Assembly: GCA_001643675.2 (NCBI GenBank)
Contig: LSRY02000027.1
Coordinates: 129,001-193,000, forward strand
Source: Monocercomonoides exilis
Taxonomy: Eukaryota > Preaxostyla > Oxymonadida > Polymastigidae
DNA length: 64,000 nt
Reading direction: 5' to 3'
A program made the translations under genes and the position numbers. This document shows, in pieces, positions 21,526-35,060 of the stretch. A model generated the notes under the pieces. The model saw only the letters and a list, made by a program, of their open reading frames with translations, was not told where the DNA came from and made no database searches. Each line of letters begins with the position of its first letter. Within the stretch, counting starts at the first letter, position 1.

Positions 21526-24500
21526 TTAATTCAAGTCGATTACAGTAAAGCCATCTGAGTCGTCATCGTTGGACTCTGCCAATGATCTGACCGAAACAGA
21601 AATATTACATTGATTTTTATTGTCGCTCTTAATCTCCTTCTCCTTCTCCTTTTCTTTCTCCTTTTCTTTCTTTTCTTTAAAAGAACGTGTCATTTGATAA
21701 TCCTCATTCGCATTGTCCATATCCAAAGATGACGTAAGCACAAATTCTCCACTTGACCTCAAATTCTTCGTCTGACATTTGCTATCAGCCGAAGAAGCAG
21801 CATCCACATTTCGTTCATTCGCTCCCAGCACTTCTGGTTCGCTCTCAATCTCTCCATAGTCAATCGAGTCTTCTTCGTCTGACTCTGGCTCTTCCAGTTC
21901 CTTCCGCTCAGCCAGCAGCCTCTCTTCCTCCTGGTTCCTCAAAAGCGTCTCTTCGTCTCTTATCTTCAGCATGTGTATCACATTCTCCACCTGCCCGCCA
22001 TTTTCATACGGATCGCTTTCTGTCTTAATCAGCCCAAACTCCTTCGACGTCTGCTTCTCAAAGTGGATGAACCGCGTCAGCTGCCTCTTTCTCAGCTCTT
22101 CTTTGTTTGGCGTCCTTTTCGCAATGTTCCTCTCAGGCAGCGTCACAAACGATGAAGGAGGTGCCTCACAAATAGCATTCGCTGCTCTTTCTCTTCTTTG
22201 GCGTATGTGCTGATATGTCTGTTGGGACACAGCCTCAGGAAAGTCTACTTCCTCAGCATCGCTGTCAATCTCTATGTTTTCCTTCTCGTCTCCGTTTCCC
22301 ATCTTCTCCTTCAGCTCTTCAATGAGCTCTTCTTCTTCCATGTTGAATATCCGATCAATCTGATTTTGGAGTGTCTGCAGCTCCTGCTCATCACGCACAA
22401 CAAAACACAGGCAGAGCGAGGGATCGACAGAAGAGAGATACATTGCATGGACATCCTCTCTCTTTGAGGGATGGAAAGAAAGAGCAGACATAATTGGCGG
22501 ATAGACACGCTGGTAAGGCCTGGGGGCAATGGGCATGGCTGTTGGGGGAGGTGCTATTGGCTTTGGTGTTGTGGTTGAGGGGGGAGGAGGAGATGGAGGT
22601 GATGATGATGATGAAGATGCAGAAGTTGGTGTTGAAGAAGAAGAAGAAGAAGAAGAAGAAGAAGAAGAAGAAGAAGAAGAAGAAGAAGAAGAGGCAGCAG
22701 AATTAGAGGAAGATGAAGTTGTTGTTGAAGATACAGCATTGTGTGGAACTGATGATGAAAGTGGATCAGAAGCAGTCAGAATGGTGAGTGGAGAGTCCTC
22801 AACAGAAGAGAATGAGACAAAAGAGGAAGATGCTTTTACAGCAGAAGCTTTGTGAATTGAAGGAGAAGGAGCGGATGAATGTGAAGGTGAAGAAGAAGAA
22901 GAAGAAGGATGAAGTGATTGATTTGTATTGTTGTGAAATGTCTGTTTTTTATTTTGAAGCTTATAATTCTTTTCTTCTTCTATTCCTTTGCTTTCAAGTT
23001 CTTTGCCATCAAACAACAGATTGTCTTCATCTGAAGTGTTCTTCGAAGACGAGAACAAAGGTGAGGAAACAGGTGAAAAAGAAGAAAAAAGCGAAGGCGC
23101 ATCTGATGATGCTGATGTTGTCTTCTGTCGTGTCTTATTTTTATTGCCTTTTGGATATGTCATTTGTAATGGCGGTGAAGTGTCGATATATCTTTCCTCG
23201 GGAGAGTCATCAAACAACGCAGCTGATTCAGATTCTGTCTTTGTTTCAGTTGATGACTCAGATGCAATCGAAAGTGGAAGCACACTTTTGTCTGGTTCAT
23301 TTGGCTGAATCAGAACAGAACTGTTGTTTGTCTCATTGCTGATGGATTCTTCTTTCTGTGTTTCATTTTCGTTGGTCGTTGTATTGTTTTCAGTTGGTAC
23401 TTCTTTTTCACTGCTGATTTCTAGTTTATCATTTTCGCAATTTTCTTCACTAAGCACATCGATTCTCTCTCCCTCGTTGTCCATTTTTTCCCTTCCAGCC
23501 AGTGTTGGCTGAATGATATCGTCTGTAATGCCATCCATCGCATTCTCCATCGCATCGTCCCACCAACACTCCACATCCTCCGCCTTCCTCGTCGTGTGTG
23601 GGTCCAAATAGAACAGAATAATTTTCTCCTTCGGCTTCTTCTTCTTCTTCGGTGCATTCTGTGCAGATGTGTCTGCTGCATTCACCTGCCGTGGCGTTGC
23701 TGTTGCAGAAGCGAATGGCGCTGTCTGATAAGTGGATCCCTTTGCCTCATCAGAGGAAGTGTTTGAAGTGTCCTGAATCTTCACTTTCGTCGCTGCAAAA
23801 AAGAAGTGTGCTATTCTTGGGTGTCCGCCAGCAATGCCGCAGAAAGAAGGGAGATAAAAGAGAGAGTAAATGACTGGGTGCAGACACGACGGGATGCGGT
23901 TGATGCCCAAACGTGTGGGCAAAAGGATGATTAGAGGACGTGTTGTGTCATTGGCTGAATCTGATGATGGAAGATCCAGTTGAGATGTCTGCTGTGTGAA
24001 GGGATCGACTATTGAGACCTCATCTGACTCATCACAAGATTCATCAGACGAAATGAGAGAATCTTGTTTTGCTTGAAATGGATTTTCAATAAATGGATTT
24101 TTTGAGTTAGATGAAACGGTTGATAAGCCATCTTCTGCATTCTTGTTATGAGATGGTGAAACATCAAATGAAGGCATGAATGTTGAAACAGAGCTATCTG
24201 TGTTTGGGACAAAAGAAGAGGAAAATGAAGGAGAAGGTTCTGAAAGCGGTGATGGAAACTGACTTTCTTCGTTTTTGTTGTTTTCCATTTGTTTTTGAAG
24301 TTTCTTTTCTTTTTGCATTTGAAGTTCTTTTTCTTTTTTGACTTTCATTCGTTCCATCTCGTGGCATGGGCAACTTCCAACAGGGCATGTTGGGTAATGC
24401 GGAACATAAGTTGGCGCTGAAATAAATTTCCCTTTTCCATAAATGAATGGTTGAGGTGGTATTTGTTGTTTATGCATCATCTCAAGAGCATCCGGCTAAA

Positions 24501-25212
24501 TATCAAAAAAAATTAATTATTTTAAACAAAAGCAAACTTTGTCTACAGAAAATATATATAATAATTCAACATACCAAGAACACAGTATTGAGGCCGTTGT
24601 CGCAAACATAAACTCCGATTTGCAATGGAGGAGGAATATAACGCTTTACAATTTCTGCAAGAACATGAGAAATTGTTCCAGAAGAAAACCATTCACCTTG
24701 TGCCTTACCGTACTTTTCACCAAGCTCCATGAGGTGTTGTATGGAAAAAGGATGTAGATGTCTAGTATTAGGCCTCATTTCTTCAGAAAATAAAGAACTG
24801 AGCCAGACAGAACGAGGGCAGTTGGTAAAATATGCTTCGTCAACGTGAAAATCTCTTCCAAATAATATTCTTTGTAATGCTTCACCGAACATCATGGACC
24901 CAGAACGAATCATACCTAAAATTAAAAATAAAAAGTTTTTCGCAAAGTGTAAAAAAAAATTTCTAAATTCACAAAACAAAACAGCAAACATCCGAATCCA
25001 GTATCTGAAGTTAACCCTTTGCTTGTTGGAAAGAAACCTCGACGATATGTGACAAACATTCTATTCATTGCATCCTCATAAAACTTTCTTTCATTTCGAT
25101 ATACTTTCCCCATCATCGCGATTTCACTGTTCGCATCAAATTTTGGCTGAGTGATGGATTGCCACATTTTGCGAATGGGAGCCTTTATGTAATCCTGAAC
25201 GAATTCTGTCAT
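21526..25212 (-). CDS. ATG4: ATG4-family cysteine protease (peptidase C54) with long inserts
   Basis: Three exons (25212-24990, 24915-24575, 24495-21526) encode 1177 residues. ATG4 cleaves the C-terminus of Atg8/LC3 and delipidates it during autophagy. TYRRGF, then TSDTGFGC-MIRSG, contains the catalytic Cys, whose codon is itself split by intron 1. HPFSIQHLMELG and GEWFSSGT follow, then LLPTRLGINRIP, GIAGGHPRIAHFF and YLDPHTT with the catalytic Asp and His, and late SSVDPSLCLCFVVRDEQE. Inserts separate these blocks: a Ser/charged stretch at about 24400-23960 and a stretch of about 350 residues at about 23580-22500 that includes a poly-Ser run. The acidic C-terminus ends DDSDGFTVIDLN, which fits an LC3-interacting (LIR) motif. 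Introns are 74 and 79 bp. Confidence 0.92.
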
Positions 25213-25347
25213 ATTTGCATTATTATTCTGATCAATAAATCCATACCTTTTATTATATATCGATATTTTTAAGTTTTAAAACGTTGAAATGAACTATTTA
25301 ATAATTGGTGAAGTGAAAAATGCAATGTAATTCTAACTTGAAGTGAA

Positions 25348-26253
25348 TTATTGCTTTTTTTCTGTTAAATGTTCCTCATTTTTTTGCAAGATATCAATTA
25401 CCTGATATGATCCATCACGTAGTGACTGAACAGATGCAACAAGGTCTTGCGCTGATTTTTTATCTAACTGTTTCAGTTGATGAATGGCATTCTCGTATTG
25501 AGGGAATAAATGGATCTAAAAGCAAAAAACGAATTTAATTCAAAAAACAAATAAATGAGGGGAAAAAATTAAACTTTTGATGTAATGACTGCACGGGCAG
25601 TATGATATTCTGTTAGAGTTGTTAAAAATCCTTCAATCGCATCTTCAATACCATTAATTGTTCCAAGAACTTCTTCTTGAACTTGAAACACAAATGTTTC
25701 ACTCTGAAATTCATCACAATGAAAATTCACAATTTCTGCATAATCATAAAGCAAACCTCGGTTACAGCTTCAACATTTAATTTTATCCACATTTTTATTT
25801 CACGGAATAATTTTAGAAGAGTATTGACATGAACTGTGATTTCTTTTGTTGCTTCAACAAAAGCCTATTAAGAACATAATGTGTTTAAATTTTAAATTTT
25901 AAACAAACGGAATTTGTTAATATGTCTGGTTGCTCGTCTTCTGGATTTAAAGGTGCAGCAGGAATTACGCAGCCAGAAGCTATTCTTTCATAATCTTTTG
26001 ATAAACGCTTTAAATTTCAATTAAATATCGGTTAAAGTTTTGTTATCAACGTCTGTCATCTTTAAAGCAAACTTCTGATAATTTATTCAACGCTTCCGCT
26101 TCGCTTAAAAGACTTATACGTGATTCATCAGCAGAAACTGAAAAAAATGATTATTTTGCATTCAATGATTTTCAGAAAAATATCAAAACTCAAAGCATTT
26201 TCTTTAAAGGTTTTACGAAATTTTGAATATGTTGATGATGTATCCGATGTCAT
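25348..26253 (-). CDS. PA28/REG-family 11S proteasome activator
   Basis: Six small exons (26253-26190, 26137-26073, 26007-25909, 25864-25757, 25703-25575, 25515-25348) encode 210 residues; introns are 44-65 bp. The C-terminal domain matches PA28: a helix ending KMWIKLNVEAVTE (animal VKMWIQL), QVQEEVLGTINGIE (animal QEE activation-loop region), YHTARAVITSK, and the last helix LRDGSYQVIDILQKNEEHL (animal LRNQY...DMILKNIEKI). PA28 rings bind the ends of the 20S core, open the gate and stimulate ATP-independent peptide release. The N-terminal helix is shorter and more divergent than in animal forms. The protein is somewhat shorter than the usual 240-250 residues. It lies 135 bp from ATG4 on the same strand. 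Confidence 0.85.
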
Positions 26254-26418
26254 TGCAATTATCAAAAAATGAAATAAAAATAGAAATTCTTAATATATTA
26301 ATATGGTTACAGCATGATCATTTCAAGTTAAGCTTTTCATCTTTTATTTTTCATTAATGCAAACATTTTACAACCTTCAAAACGAAAAAAATAAAAGAAA
26401 AGAAAAAAAAATAGAAAA

Positions 26419-29374
26419 TTACGAAAAGATGCGAGATTGACGCATTTGAGCTTTAAGTATTTTTTCTCTAAATCTCTCTTCTCGTTTCAAGGCTTTTTTT
26501 TTCAAAACTTTTTTCCGTTTTGTTTTTTCAACATCCAAAAACCATAAAGCTTTTCTTCTGAACGGTGTTATCTCCAATTGAACTGTCTTCCATGTCTTGC
26601 GTTCTGAAAGATAATTTTGCTTTTTCTTATTTTTTGCAGAAGTTGCAAGTTGATTGCGATGCTGCGAAGTTACATAAACAAGTGAAAAATCCTTAACAAT
26701 CAAGTTTTTAAACGCAGAAATAGAATTCCAATAATTCCTGTTTAAATCATGTCCCCCTCTTTCAGTGTCTAGAATAAGTATGTTTGAATTGCCCTGATAC
26801 ATAAAGGTGTCTGAATGTGCTTCAATATCTGCTTCGTTCTTGCACTGTGACAAAGCAACACCCCATTTGACATACTCTTCTTCAGCAACAGCACCACACA
26901 TTTCGTTCACACAACTCATTTCTTGCTCATCACATACGAACTGTCCAATTATTTGTGAACAGTTCAAAGGTATTAAATTAGGAAAAGAGATATTTCGTTT
27001 CAAAACAGAAATACAAAGCATTGTGTCTTCATTGTCTCGTAATTTGAATGGCTCCATTTTTTGAGAACTCTTCTGAATGTCTTTTGTTCTATCAACAGAA
27101 GAACCTGAACTATCATCATCAAATGAATGGAACTTTGGGGTTTTGTTATGTTTGATGAGTTTCTTCATAGCCTCTCCATTGAAAACACTTGAGTCAGAAT
27201 TGTAAAGCAAACACGGAATCATCACTTCACTCAAAATTGATGTTTTTCTCTGAGAGGATGAACTCTTATCAATACACTGTGATTCAGCATCATAAAATGT
27301 CGATGGGTAATTGTGTCCTCCACTTGATGTAGAATGTGAAGGAAAGGCAGTTGACGATCTTGGATATGTTTGTGATAATACTGAGTTATACTGAATTCGT
27401 GTGTTGATTGAATATGGATGATTAGTAGTTGAATGCTGAGAAGAGACTGAAAGATCTTCTTTCTCATCAGGTGAAGAAGAATATGAAGGGGTTGGCAAAG
27501 TGGCAGAAGTTGAATAAGAATTAATTTTCATCCCATCAACCTCAAATTTATCAAAAGCAGAAGAAGAAGAAGAAATGTGCTCATCTGTTGCAACAATATC
27601 AGAAAATACTTTTCCATTCTGTTCATTCATTTTCATTTTGCTTCCAGTTTCCTTGTTGATTGTGCTGTTGGTGTGTTCTTCCATTTCGTGTTGTGCTCCT
27701 GCAAAAGATGGCTGTTTTGTGTGTTGTTCAGAAATTGCATAGTTCTTTTTGAGGAAGTTGATTCCTGCTTGATGGAACTTTTCCATGTCAGACAAACCTT
27801 CTCTGCCCTTTTCAAAAGCATTCCACTTTTCAACAGCAGAAATGCGGCAAATCAGTTCCTCTTTCTCCTTCATTGAAAGATGGAGTTCATCTGCATCTTT
27901 CAGCCTACTCTTCATCTCTTCATATGTCATATCCCTTTTGACACATTCTCCTTCTCTGCTTTTCCCTTTCTCTTTCTCTTCTTCTTTCATTCTTATCTTT
28001 TGCTCTGCTTCGTCCCACAACGCTTTTGCTTCTTCGTCTTCGACAAGCTCGTTTCTAACCCATTTTCCAAACATGTCGTAATATTCCTTCGCTTCCTTGA
28101 TCTCAATCTTTGCCTCTCTTCTCCTCCTTTTCTTTTCTTTCTCCATCCACTCCTTGAATTCCCTTTCTTCCAATGAGCTTCTTTCAGTTCCATGCTCATT
28201 GCTTCCTGCTTGTTTATCCTCAGCTTCTCTTCTTTTCTTCATCATTTGTGTCATTTTCAAGCAACGTTCAGCCCGTTTTGTTTCTCTGTTCTTCCATGTT
28301 CTGAGAAGAACATCTCTGCCATATTGTGCAATAGACGATTGCATTGTGCCACTCACTTCAACTTCTGCATCGTGACTCATAACACTTTTAGACCCGGTTG
28401 TTGGAATTGTAGCAGTTGTGGTTAATGGCTCGTCTGAAAGTGACAGTGATGATAACGAAGAAGAGGAAAATGGAGAAGGAGATCGAGCAGATGTTTGACG
28501 TTGAGTGGATGGTGAAACATGGAATGATTCGGGTGGGTCGATTTCAGATGAAATTGATGAGCAACTTAAAGATGATTTATTACTTACTGTAATTTCTGTT
28601 GATAGCCTTTCGATCAAATTTCCTTTTTCTTTCTTTTGAATGGGTATTTGATGATCATGTTTATGTTTTTCATGTTCTTCTGAAGCAAAGGGATGTTTCA
28701 ATTCACTGACAATATTTTGATGCCCAACGCGTCCTTTATTCTCACAAAAAGAATTGTCTTCAACTTTCAACATTTCTTCATTTGAAAAATGAACATATTT
28801 CCCAACATTGCAATCATTTGAGAGAACTTCCGTAGAGCATAGCTGAAGCAATGAATGAAATGGATATATTTTGTTTGAATGAGAAAAATCAGATCCCGTC
28901 TCATGGGAGTGTTCTATATCTCGAGCATACATGGATTTTCGTAGTTTTTTCATTGTATTTGCTTCGTTTGAAAAAGTGTTTGGATCCATTCGTAAAAGGC
29001 TTTGCCTTTGAGATGAGTTGCCAATAACAGAAAAAGGCAACGATGAAATACTTTCTAAAACGAGAGCATAAGAAAATTCATTCGCAGTGCTTTCGAAAAT
29101 AAAAATTGATTCAATTGTAAAACAAACGAATTTTTGAAAGATCCGAAGAATTTTGCGAGAATGTGGGAATCAATGTTTTAGCTATGTCATCGTGTGGGAC
29201 TCTTGTAAAGCTTGATTGAAAACTGAGAGATGGATAATCCTATGATCAATATCATCGTAAAAATCCCAGTCAAGAAAGAATAAAATATTTCGTAATTTTT
29301 CAATGCTGAATAATACATTACATTATACAAACAGCAGAACTGTGAAAATCCTCCACAAGCAACTTTTCATTCAT
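26419..29374 (-). CDS. Unrecognised 929-residue charged, partly coiled-coil protein
   Basis: Three exons (29374-29333, 29239-29128, 29054-26419) join in frame with introns of 93 and 73 bp, both with GTTTGT donors. The first exon encodes only 14 residues. I do not recognise a domain. Visible features are a Ser-rich segment (about 28600-28400), a long Lys/Glu/Arg-rich region (about 28350-27700) with heptad-like spacing that should form a helix or coiled coil, and a second Ser-rich region around 27550-27250. A basic C-terminus contains TVQLEITPFRRKALWFLD and then a Lys/Arg-rich helix. The two small 5' exons rest on phase and splice signals alone. Nuclear or cytoskeletal roles are both possible; no function is assigned. 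Confidence 0.75.
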
Positions 29375-29594
29375 TTATAATTAAAACTTTTTCACATATA
29401 TTTCTAAAGAATATTTTTATGGTCACTTTAATAATATTTTCTAATACAGTTTAAGGATATATTTTACAATTATTTGTTGTGCTATTTATTCGTTTTAATC
29501 TGAAGCATAAAAGCAAAATTAAAATAAAAGGAAAAAAAATAATTAATCATCAACAAAATAAACAAAAATTATCCATTTTCAACATTTGATAAAA

Positions 29595-32500
29595 TTATTG
29601 AGGTGAACCAGCTGTGTTTGATGAGGGAGATGAAATAGAAGGCAACTTTTGTTGTTTTTGATGCGAAGAAGACGATGGTGAAGTGAATGAAGTGGAAAAG
29701 AGCGACATGGCAGCAGGTGAAGATGAGCGGGGAACAGACGAAGGAGACGACTGAATGACAACTTTGCCATTCATCTCCTCATCAATCGATGAAAGTGAGT
29801 TCAATGCAGGCGATTTGTATGAAGAAGAAGAGGAAGCAGAAGAAGCAGAAATGGAAGGAGAAGAGGAAGAAGAGGAGGTAGATGATGATGAAGCTCCCAG
29901 TGATGAACGAGAGCGAGGCTGAGTCAGACGGCCAGAGGAACGAAAAGAAGATCCTATTCCGAGTGACGTCTGTGAGCGAAAGCGCGGCTGCTGTCCTCTT
30001 CCGCCTGTTGTCTCCTTCAGCAGCCCTTTTGCTGTGCGGGAGATGTTCGACAATTCGCTCCCTTTTCTGCTGGCAGCTCTCACCCGCTGTACCTCGGCAT
30101 CCTCATCGGCATGCTCAAAACTGACATTCTTGTCCTCATTCGCGTTTGACTGGCTGTCTACCCCAAAATCGCTCCTTCCTTCATTCGCAACACTCCCTTC
30201 GTCCTCTGCTTTCTGTGCCAGCTCTTCCATAAACCCGCGAAGAAGGTTGATTTCCTCCTGCTGTCTCCTCATCTCCTCGCTGTTCGCTTCCAGCAGCGCC
30301 AACAGCTGAGCCACTCTCGTCTTCCCTTCAATCAGCTCAGACTGTTCTGAGTGAGGACTCAGATAAAGATGCCCCTTCAGTGATGACTTCCTCCCAGTGC
30401 TTGTGGTTGATCCAGTGGCTGTTGTGAAGAGCATCCCATCAGGCGACACAGAGCGGTCGTATGTTGATTGAGTGCCACTTGCTGTTGCGTCCAACAGAGG
30501 AGTCGTCGATCCCATTGTCGATGTGCCCATGAAGGAGCCTCCATGCTCACTGCCACTTGTCGTGCTGACTGTCCCATCCAAACCAGAAAGAGGCAAATTG
30601 GGTGAAATTGAGCCTGGCCGTTGGGGAGACCCAGAAGACGACTGAGAAGCAGCCTTCAGCGCAGCCACCTCCTTCTTCATCTCCTGAATCTTCAGCAAAA
30701 GCTCTCTTTTCTCCTTTCTCAGATCGTTTATCTCCTCAATCAGCGTGATGTTCTCGTCCAGCTTCTGCTGCACCTCCCCTTTTCCTCTGCTTGTATACCT
30801 TTCGAGTGAATGCTTCAGTGTTGTCACTGACTTCTCTAAAAACTCCCTCTGCCTCGCAAACTCCTGCGCCTTCTGTTCATCTCCCTCGTTCGATGACTTC
30901 TCATCTTCTGTCTTCACAAACTTCACATAAATCTGTTTGATCTTCTCCTTCCACTGCTTTTCCTCACTCTGCAATATCTCATGCAAGTCGTGTCTGAACA
31001 TCTCAATAAACCTCGTCTGCTTCGCTGACTTCGCTTTGAGTGTCTTGTTCTCTTCCTTTAGCCCTGCCATCCGCATGTCCTTCTCCTTCAGGTCGAGCTG
31101 CGTGGCAGTGGATCTTCTGTGCTCCCTCTCTAATTCTGCATCCATATCCTGTATTTGCTCCTCCAGCGCGGCTATCTGCTCGTTCTTCGGCTCAATCGTC
31201 TTCTCCAGCTCTTTTATCTTGAAGTCCAGCACAAACTTGAACTTGTCCAATTCCTGGTTCTCCTTCTTCAGCCGCATAATCATCGTCTCCTTGTCGTTGA
31301 TCGTATCCTCATGCTCACTCATCCGAATGTCATGGTTCCTCAAATCATTCCTCAGCTGCTCCACTGTCGCCTTCGCCTCCATAAACCTCCTCTCCAACTC
31401 GTTCTTCGCCTGCTTCAATGGTTCTACATCATCCATCGCATGACGCAGCTGTGTCTGTATTGACAGGATTTCTTCATCCATCTCCTTCAGCCTCTTCCGC
31501 TCCTTCGCCATTTCTGCCTGGTGTGTCATCTTCAGCTGCATCAGCTCCCTTTCTGACTCATCCTCCTGTTCCCTCAGCTGCTGCTCGTATCTGTCTGCCA
31601 ATGCGCGCATCTCCTCCTTCAGCCCTTCAAACGCCTTCTGATTCTGCTCATCAATCGACAGGTAGTGCTGCTTGATTTTGTCCTCCTTCCAACTGAACTG
31701 GTCCTGCATCTGTGTCACCATCCCGTCATACTTCACCTGAAGGTCTTCTTTCTCCTGCTGCAGCTTTTTGATGTTCGCCTGCCGCAGCTGCACATCGTGT
31801 TCATACACTTTCTCCATGTCCTCCATCGCCTGCAGGTGCTGCTCTTCCAGCTCAGTCACTTTTTCATCAAACTTCGTCTTCGACTCATACACCTGGTCCT
31901 CCAGCGACTTGATCAGCGTCTCCTTCGCCTTCAGCTGCTCCTCAAACGCAGAATTCTCTGCATCCAGTTTTTCATTGAACTGCTTCTCCTTCTTCTGCAG
32001 CATCGTCTCCGAATGTGCATTCAGCTCTTTGATTTTGTCCTGAAGCTGCGAGATGTTCAGCTGCTGCTCGTCCAGTTCTGCTTTTGAGATGATGTTCGCA
32101 TCCCAAAACTGACTCATCTCTGGCCACCGAGGAATCTTCGCCTTCCCTGATGCATCGATCGGCTGCACTGCCCAGATAAACACAGCACCGTCTTCACCAG
32201 CTGTCACAAGAACAGCTCCATCTGCTGCCAGACACACTCCGCAGCAGCTTCCAGAATGGCCAAGATATTCGTCACAGACTGGAATCATCGAAGCAGAAGA
32301 GCCTGATGAAGAACTCACCCCACCGCCTTCGCTTCCATCGTCCTTGGCGCTTCTGTTTGTTCCACCAGAGCCAGAGGAAGAGCCAGCAGTCGATGCATCT
32401 CTTGCAAAGGTATCAGCCAGTGGCCAACCATACACACGAATCCCTCCAGATGCCATTCCACACGCTAATCCAACAGAAGAGCCGTTGAGCGATGCCTGTG

Positions 32501-34676
32501 ATGTCACTCCAGCTGAACTGCCAGAGGCAGAGGAAGAGGCAGACGATGATGAAGAAGAGGAGGAAGCAGAAGCAGAAGCAGCTGCAGCAGAAGATGAAGA
32601 CGAGACGACTGATCCAAATCCACCCAGATTCAGTGCAGATGTTGGAATAAGAGCCATCTTAGTGAATCTCTTTGACATTCCTCCTGTGGCGAACTCGATT
32701 GTGGTGTTCCCTTCCACAATCTCCCTCAGCATCAGATCTGTTCCACACACTCCGACCACTCTTTTCTCTCCACCTCCTCCGACAACCATTCCAGAGTATG
32801 CACAGCCAGACACCACAGACTCTGTCTCCCGCTTCACCTGCTCTCCGCCTGTTATGTCCAGATTCCACTCATACACTGCACCGTCCATGCCAGCTGAGTA
32901 GAAGTAGGAATCAGACGGGGAAAAGCTGATGGCACGAACTGGTGCAATGTGTCCTCGCATTGATCCAACACACTCTCCAGTGAATGTGTTGTAGAGTGTG
33001 ATAGTCTTCGCATGTGCACACGCAAAGAGATTGCCGCCGTGTGAGAACAGCACCTCCTGGCAGCCAGACTGCTGAGGAAATGGAAACTCCTTCAGCACAT
33101 CGAGTGTGGTGGGCATGATGTTCATCAGCTTCACTCTGTCTCCGCACGACAGCACCAAATGGAATCCTGATGGATGAATGGAGATGGAGCGTGTCTCTGT
33201 GTCGAAGTGCTCTGCCAGCTCGCACTCCATCGTGATGTAGTTCCAAATGCGCACCCATCCGTCTGCACCGCATGTGGCTGCAAGAGGCTTGCGCAGGGCA
33301 ACGCTGAGGCCAGTAATTGGCGCTGAATGGAAGCCCTGTGCCACGTATTCGCACAGGAGATCGCGCTCAGCAGTCATCTGCGTCTCCACCAGCGACAGAT
33401 TGAGGAGGCAGATCTGCGTGTTCCCCACAACACACGCAAGTGTCCCTGCATTTGGAGTGATTGATGCAGCAGTTATTTTCAGCTGCGATGGGTCTGTTGG
33501 TGCAAGTCCAGCACTTTGTGGCTGAAGAATAGTCGCAGAAGAGATCGATGGAATTGCTGAAGAAGACAATGATGATGATGATGAAGCAGATGAAGACGCA
33601 TTCCCAGAGTTCTTATCGGTACTGGTACCATCTTTCAGCATCTTCATTTCATTCACTCCAGGCAACTCAACCAAATGCTTCAGTCGATACAGCTCAGCTT
33701 CCTCAGGTGCAAATTCAAACAGTCCAATCTTTCCTTTCTCTCCAACAACAATAAACCCATTCTTTCCCCACGTCAAAAGCCCAGTCACTCCAATTCCTGA
33801 ACCAAGCACAGTTGTCAGCGTTAAGTGCAGTTCTCCTCGATCATACACACAAAGATCACCACGGTCTGTGGCAGCAAGTATTCGATCCGCTTCTGGAACC
33901 CACAAATGTGCAGTAAATGTTGGTGGATCTCGTCTTCCGGAAATGAGATTATATTGCTTCAAAACTCCATCGGTAAGTCGATATATTTTTAGTGTTTTAG
34001 GTCCAGACAAACAGATTTGAGAGTTATCCAAAGGGTGAAATGAAACTTGCGTTGTTTGTGTGGTTTGTTTAGCAACCCCAAGGACACGCAGTGGTTGTCC
34101 CCAATGCCACATAACAAGAGTGTAATCTGGTCCTCCGCAAACAGCCGCACAATGTTTGCCATCATGAGACAAAGCAACACAATGAAAATGACTATCCCCA
34201 ACATCCGCAGGGCGAAGAAGAGTCCTTACTTTCTTTTGCGTCATTAAATTAAAGATGGATATTTGAGGAGTTGGAGATTGTGGAGAAACAAGCGGACTTC
34301 CATTTTGCATCGCAAGAAAATTCAAATTTGTGATATCATCTTCAGAAATTTCACATACAGCAAGATATTTTTTATCAGGACTTAAAGAAATAGCTGTCTG
34401 TGTAAGTATCTTGGTTTTTTCTGTTTCCATAATGAAATTCATTGTTTTCGATCCTGTTCGAAGAATAGCATAATGTTTCCCGACTGGAAACAAAAGCCTG
34501 TCGTTATCGAGGAAAAATATATTATCATTAAGAGTCTTCACAATTCCAAATGCATGTCTTGATTAGAAATATATAATTTTTGAATGTTATGAATCATAAA
34601 AATTAAAAAGCTATTCTTAAACAAACACAGGAGAAATTGTCACTTTATGGTGTAAAAGAGATGTTGACCCCGACAT
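29595..34676 (-). CDS. CFAP57: CFAP57 / WDR65-like ciliary WD-repeat coiled-coil protein
   Basis: Two exons (34676-34627 and 34557-29595; 69-bp intron, donor GTTTGT) encode 1670 residues. The N-terminal half is two WD40 propellers: HAFGIVKTLNDNIFF just after the splice, then blocks such as HSAPITGLSVALRKPLAATC, HPSGFHLVLSCGD and MDGAVYEWNL at the positions seen in animal CFAP57. The second half is a long coiled coil with the family hallmark ELDKFKFVLDFKIKELEK followed by PKNEQIAALEEQIQDMDAEL. CFAP57 is an axonemal protein that helps assemble particular inner dynein arms and associates with the regulatory complex, so the cell should build motile cilia. A poly-Ser/Ala loop at about 32500-32610 interrupts a propeller blade, and the C-terminal 300 residues are Ser/Gly-rich and lineage-specific. 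Confidence 0.95.
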
Positions 34677-35060
34677 ATCTGATAAGACTAATTATAATCT
34701 AATAAATATGAAAGTGATGTCCTTCAATTTTATGTAAATCTCGCAAAATTAGTCAATTAGTTTTTCAAAATAAACTCTTGATCAAATATGCCACAACTTA
34801 GATCTCATTAATAGAATTATCGTACTCTAATATTAAAAAAAAAAGAACTTTTCAGTGATTGGAAAAACTCAAAATAAAACATTTCATTGCGAATTTGGAG
34901 CAAAGAGTGTATTCATTAAAAAATAATTTCAAAATTCTGAATCATTTTTTTTTTCGAAAAGAGCATAAACTTCTCAATCTTGAAATTGTGTTTGATCTAT
35001 TTTCAATAACTATTTAGATAATCTATTTTTGAATAATTTTTTCTATTTGAAGCAAAAATA

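Noticed and set aside
22529-22855. Poly-Glu frame on the plus strand
   Set aside because: It is the antisense of the poly-Ser tract in the ATG4 gene.
24922-25212. Hydrophobic tail after TSDTGFGC in ATG4 exon 1, resembling a membrane anchor
   Set aside because: It is read-through of intron 1; splicing gives the expected GC-MIRSG catalytic motif.
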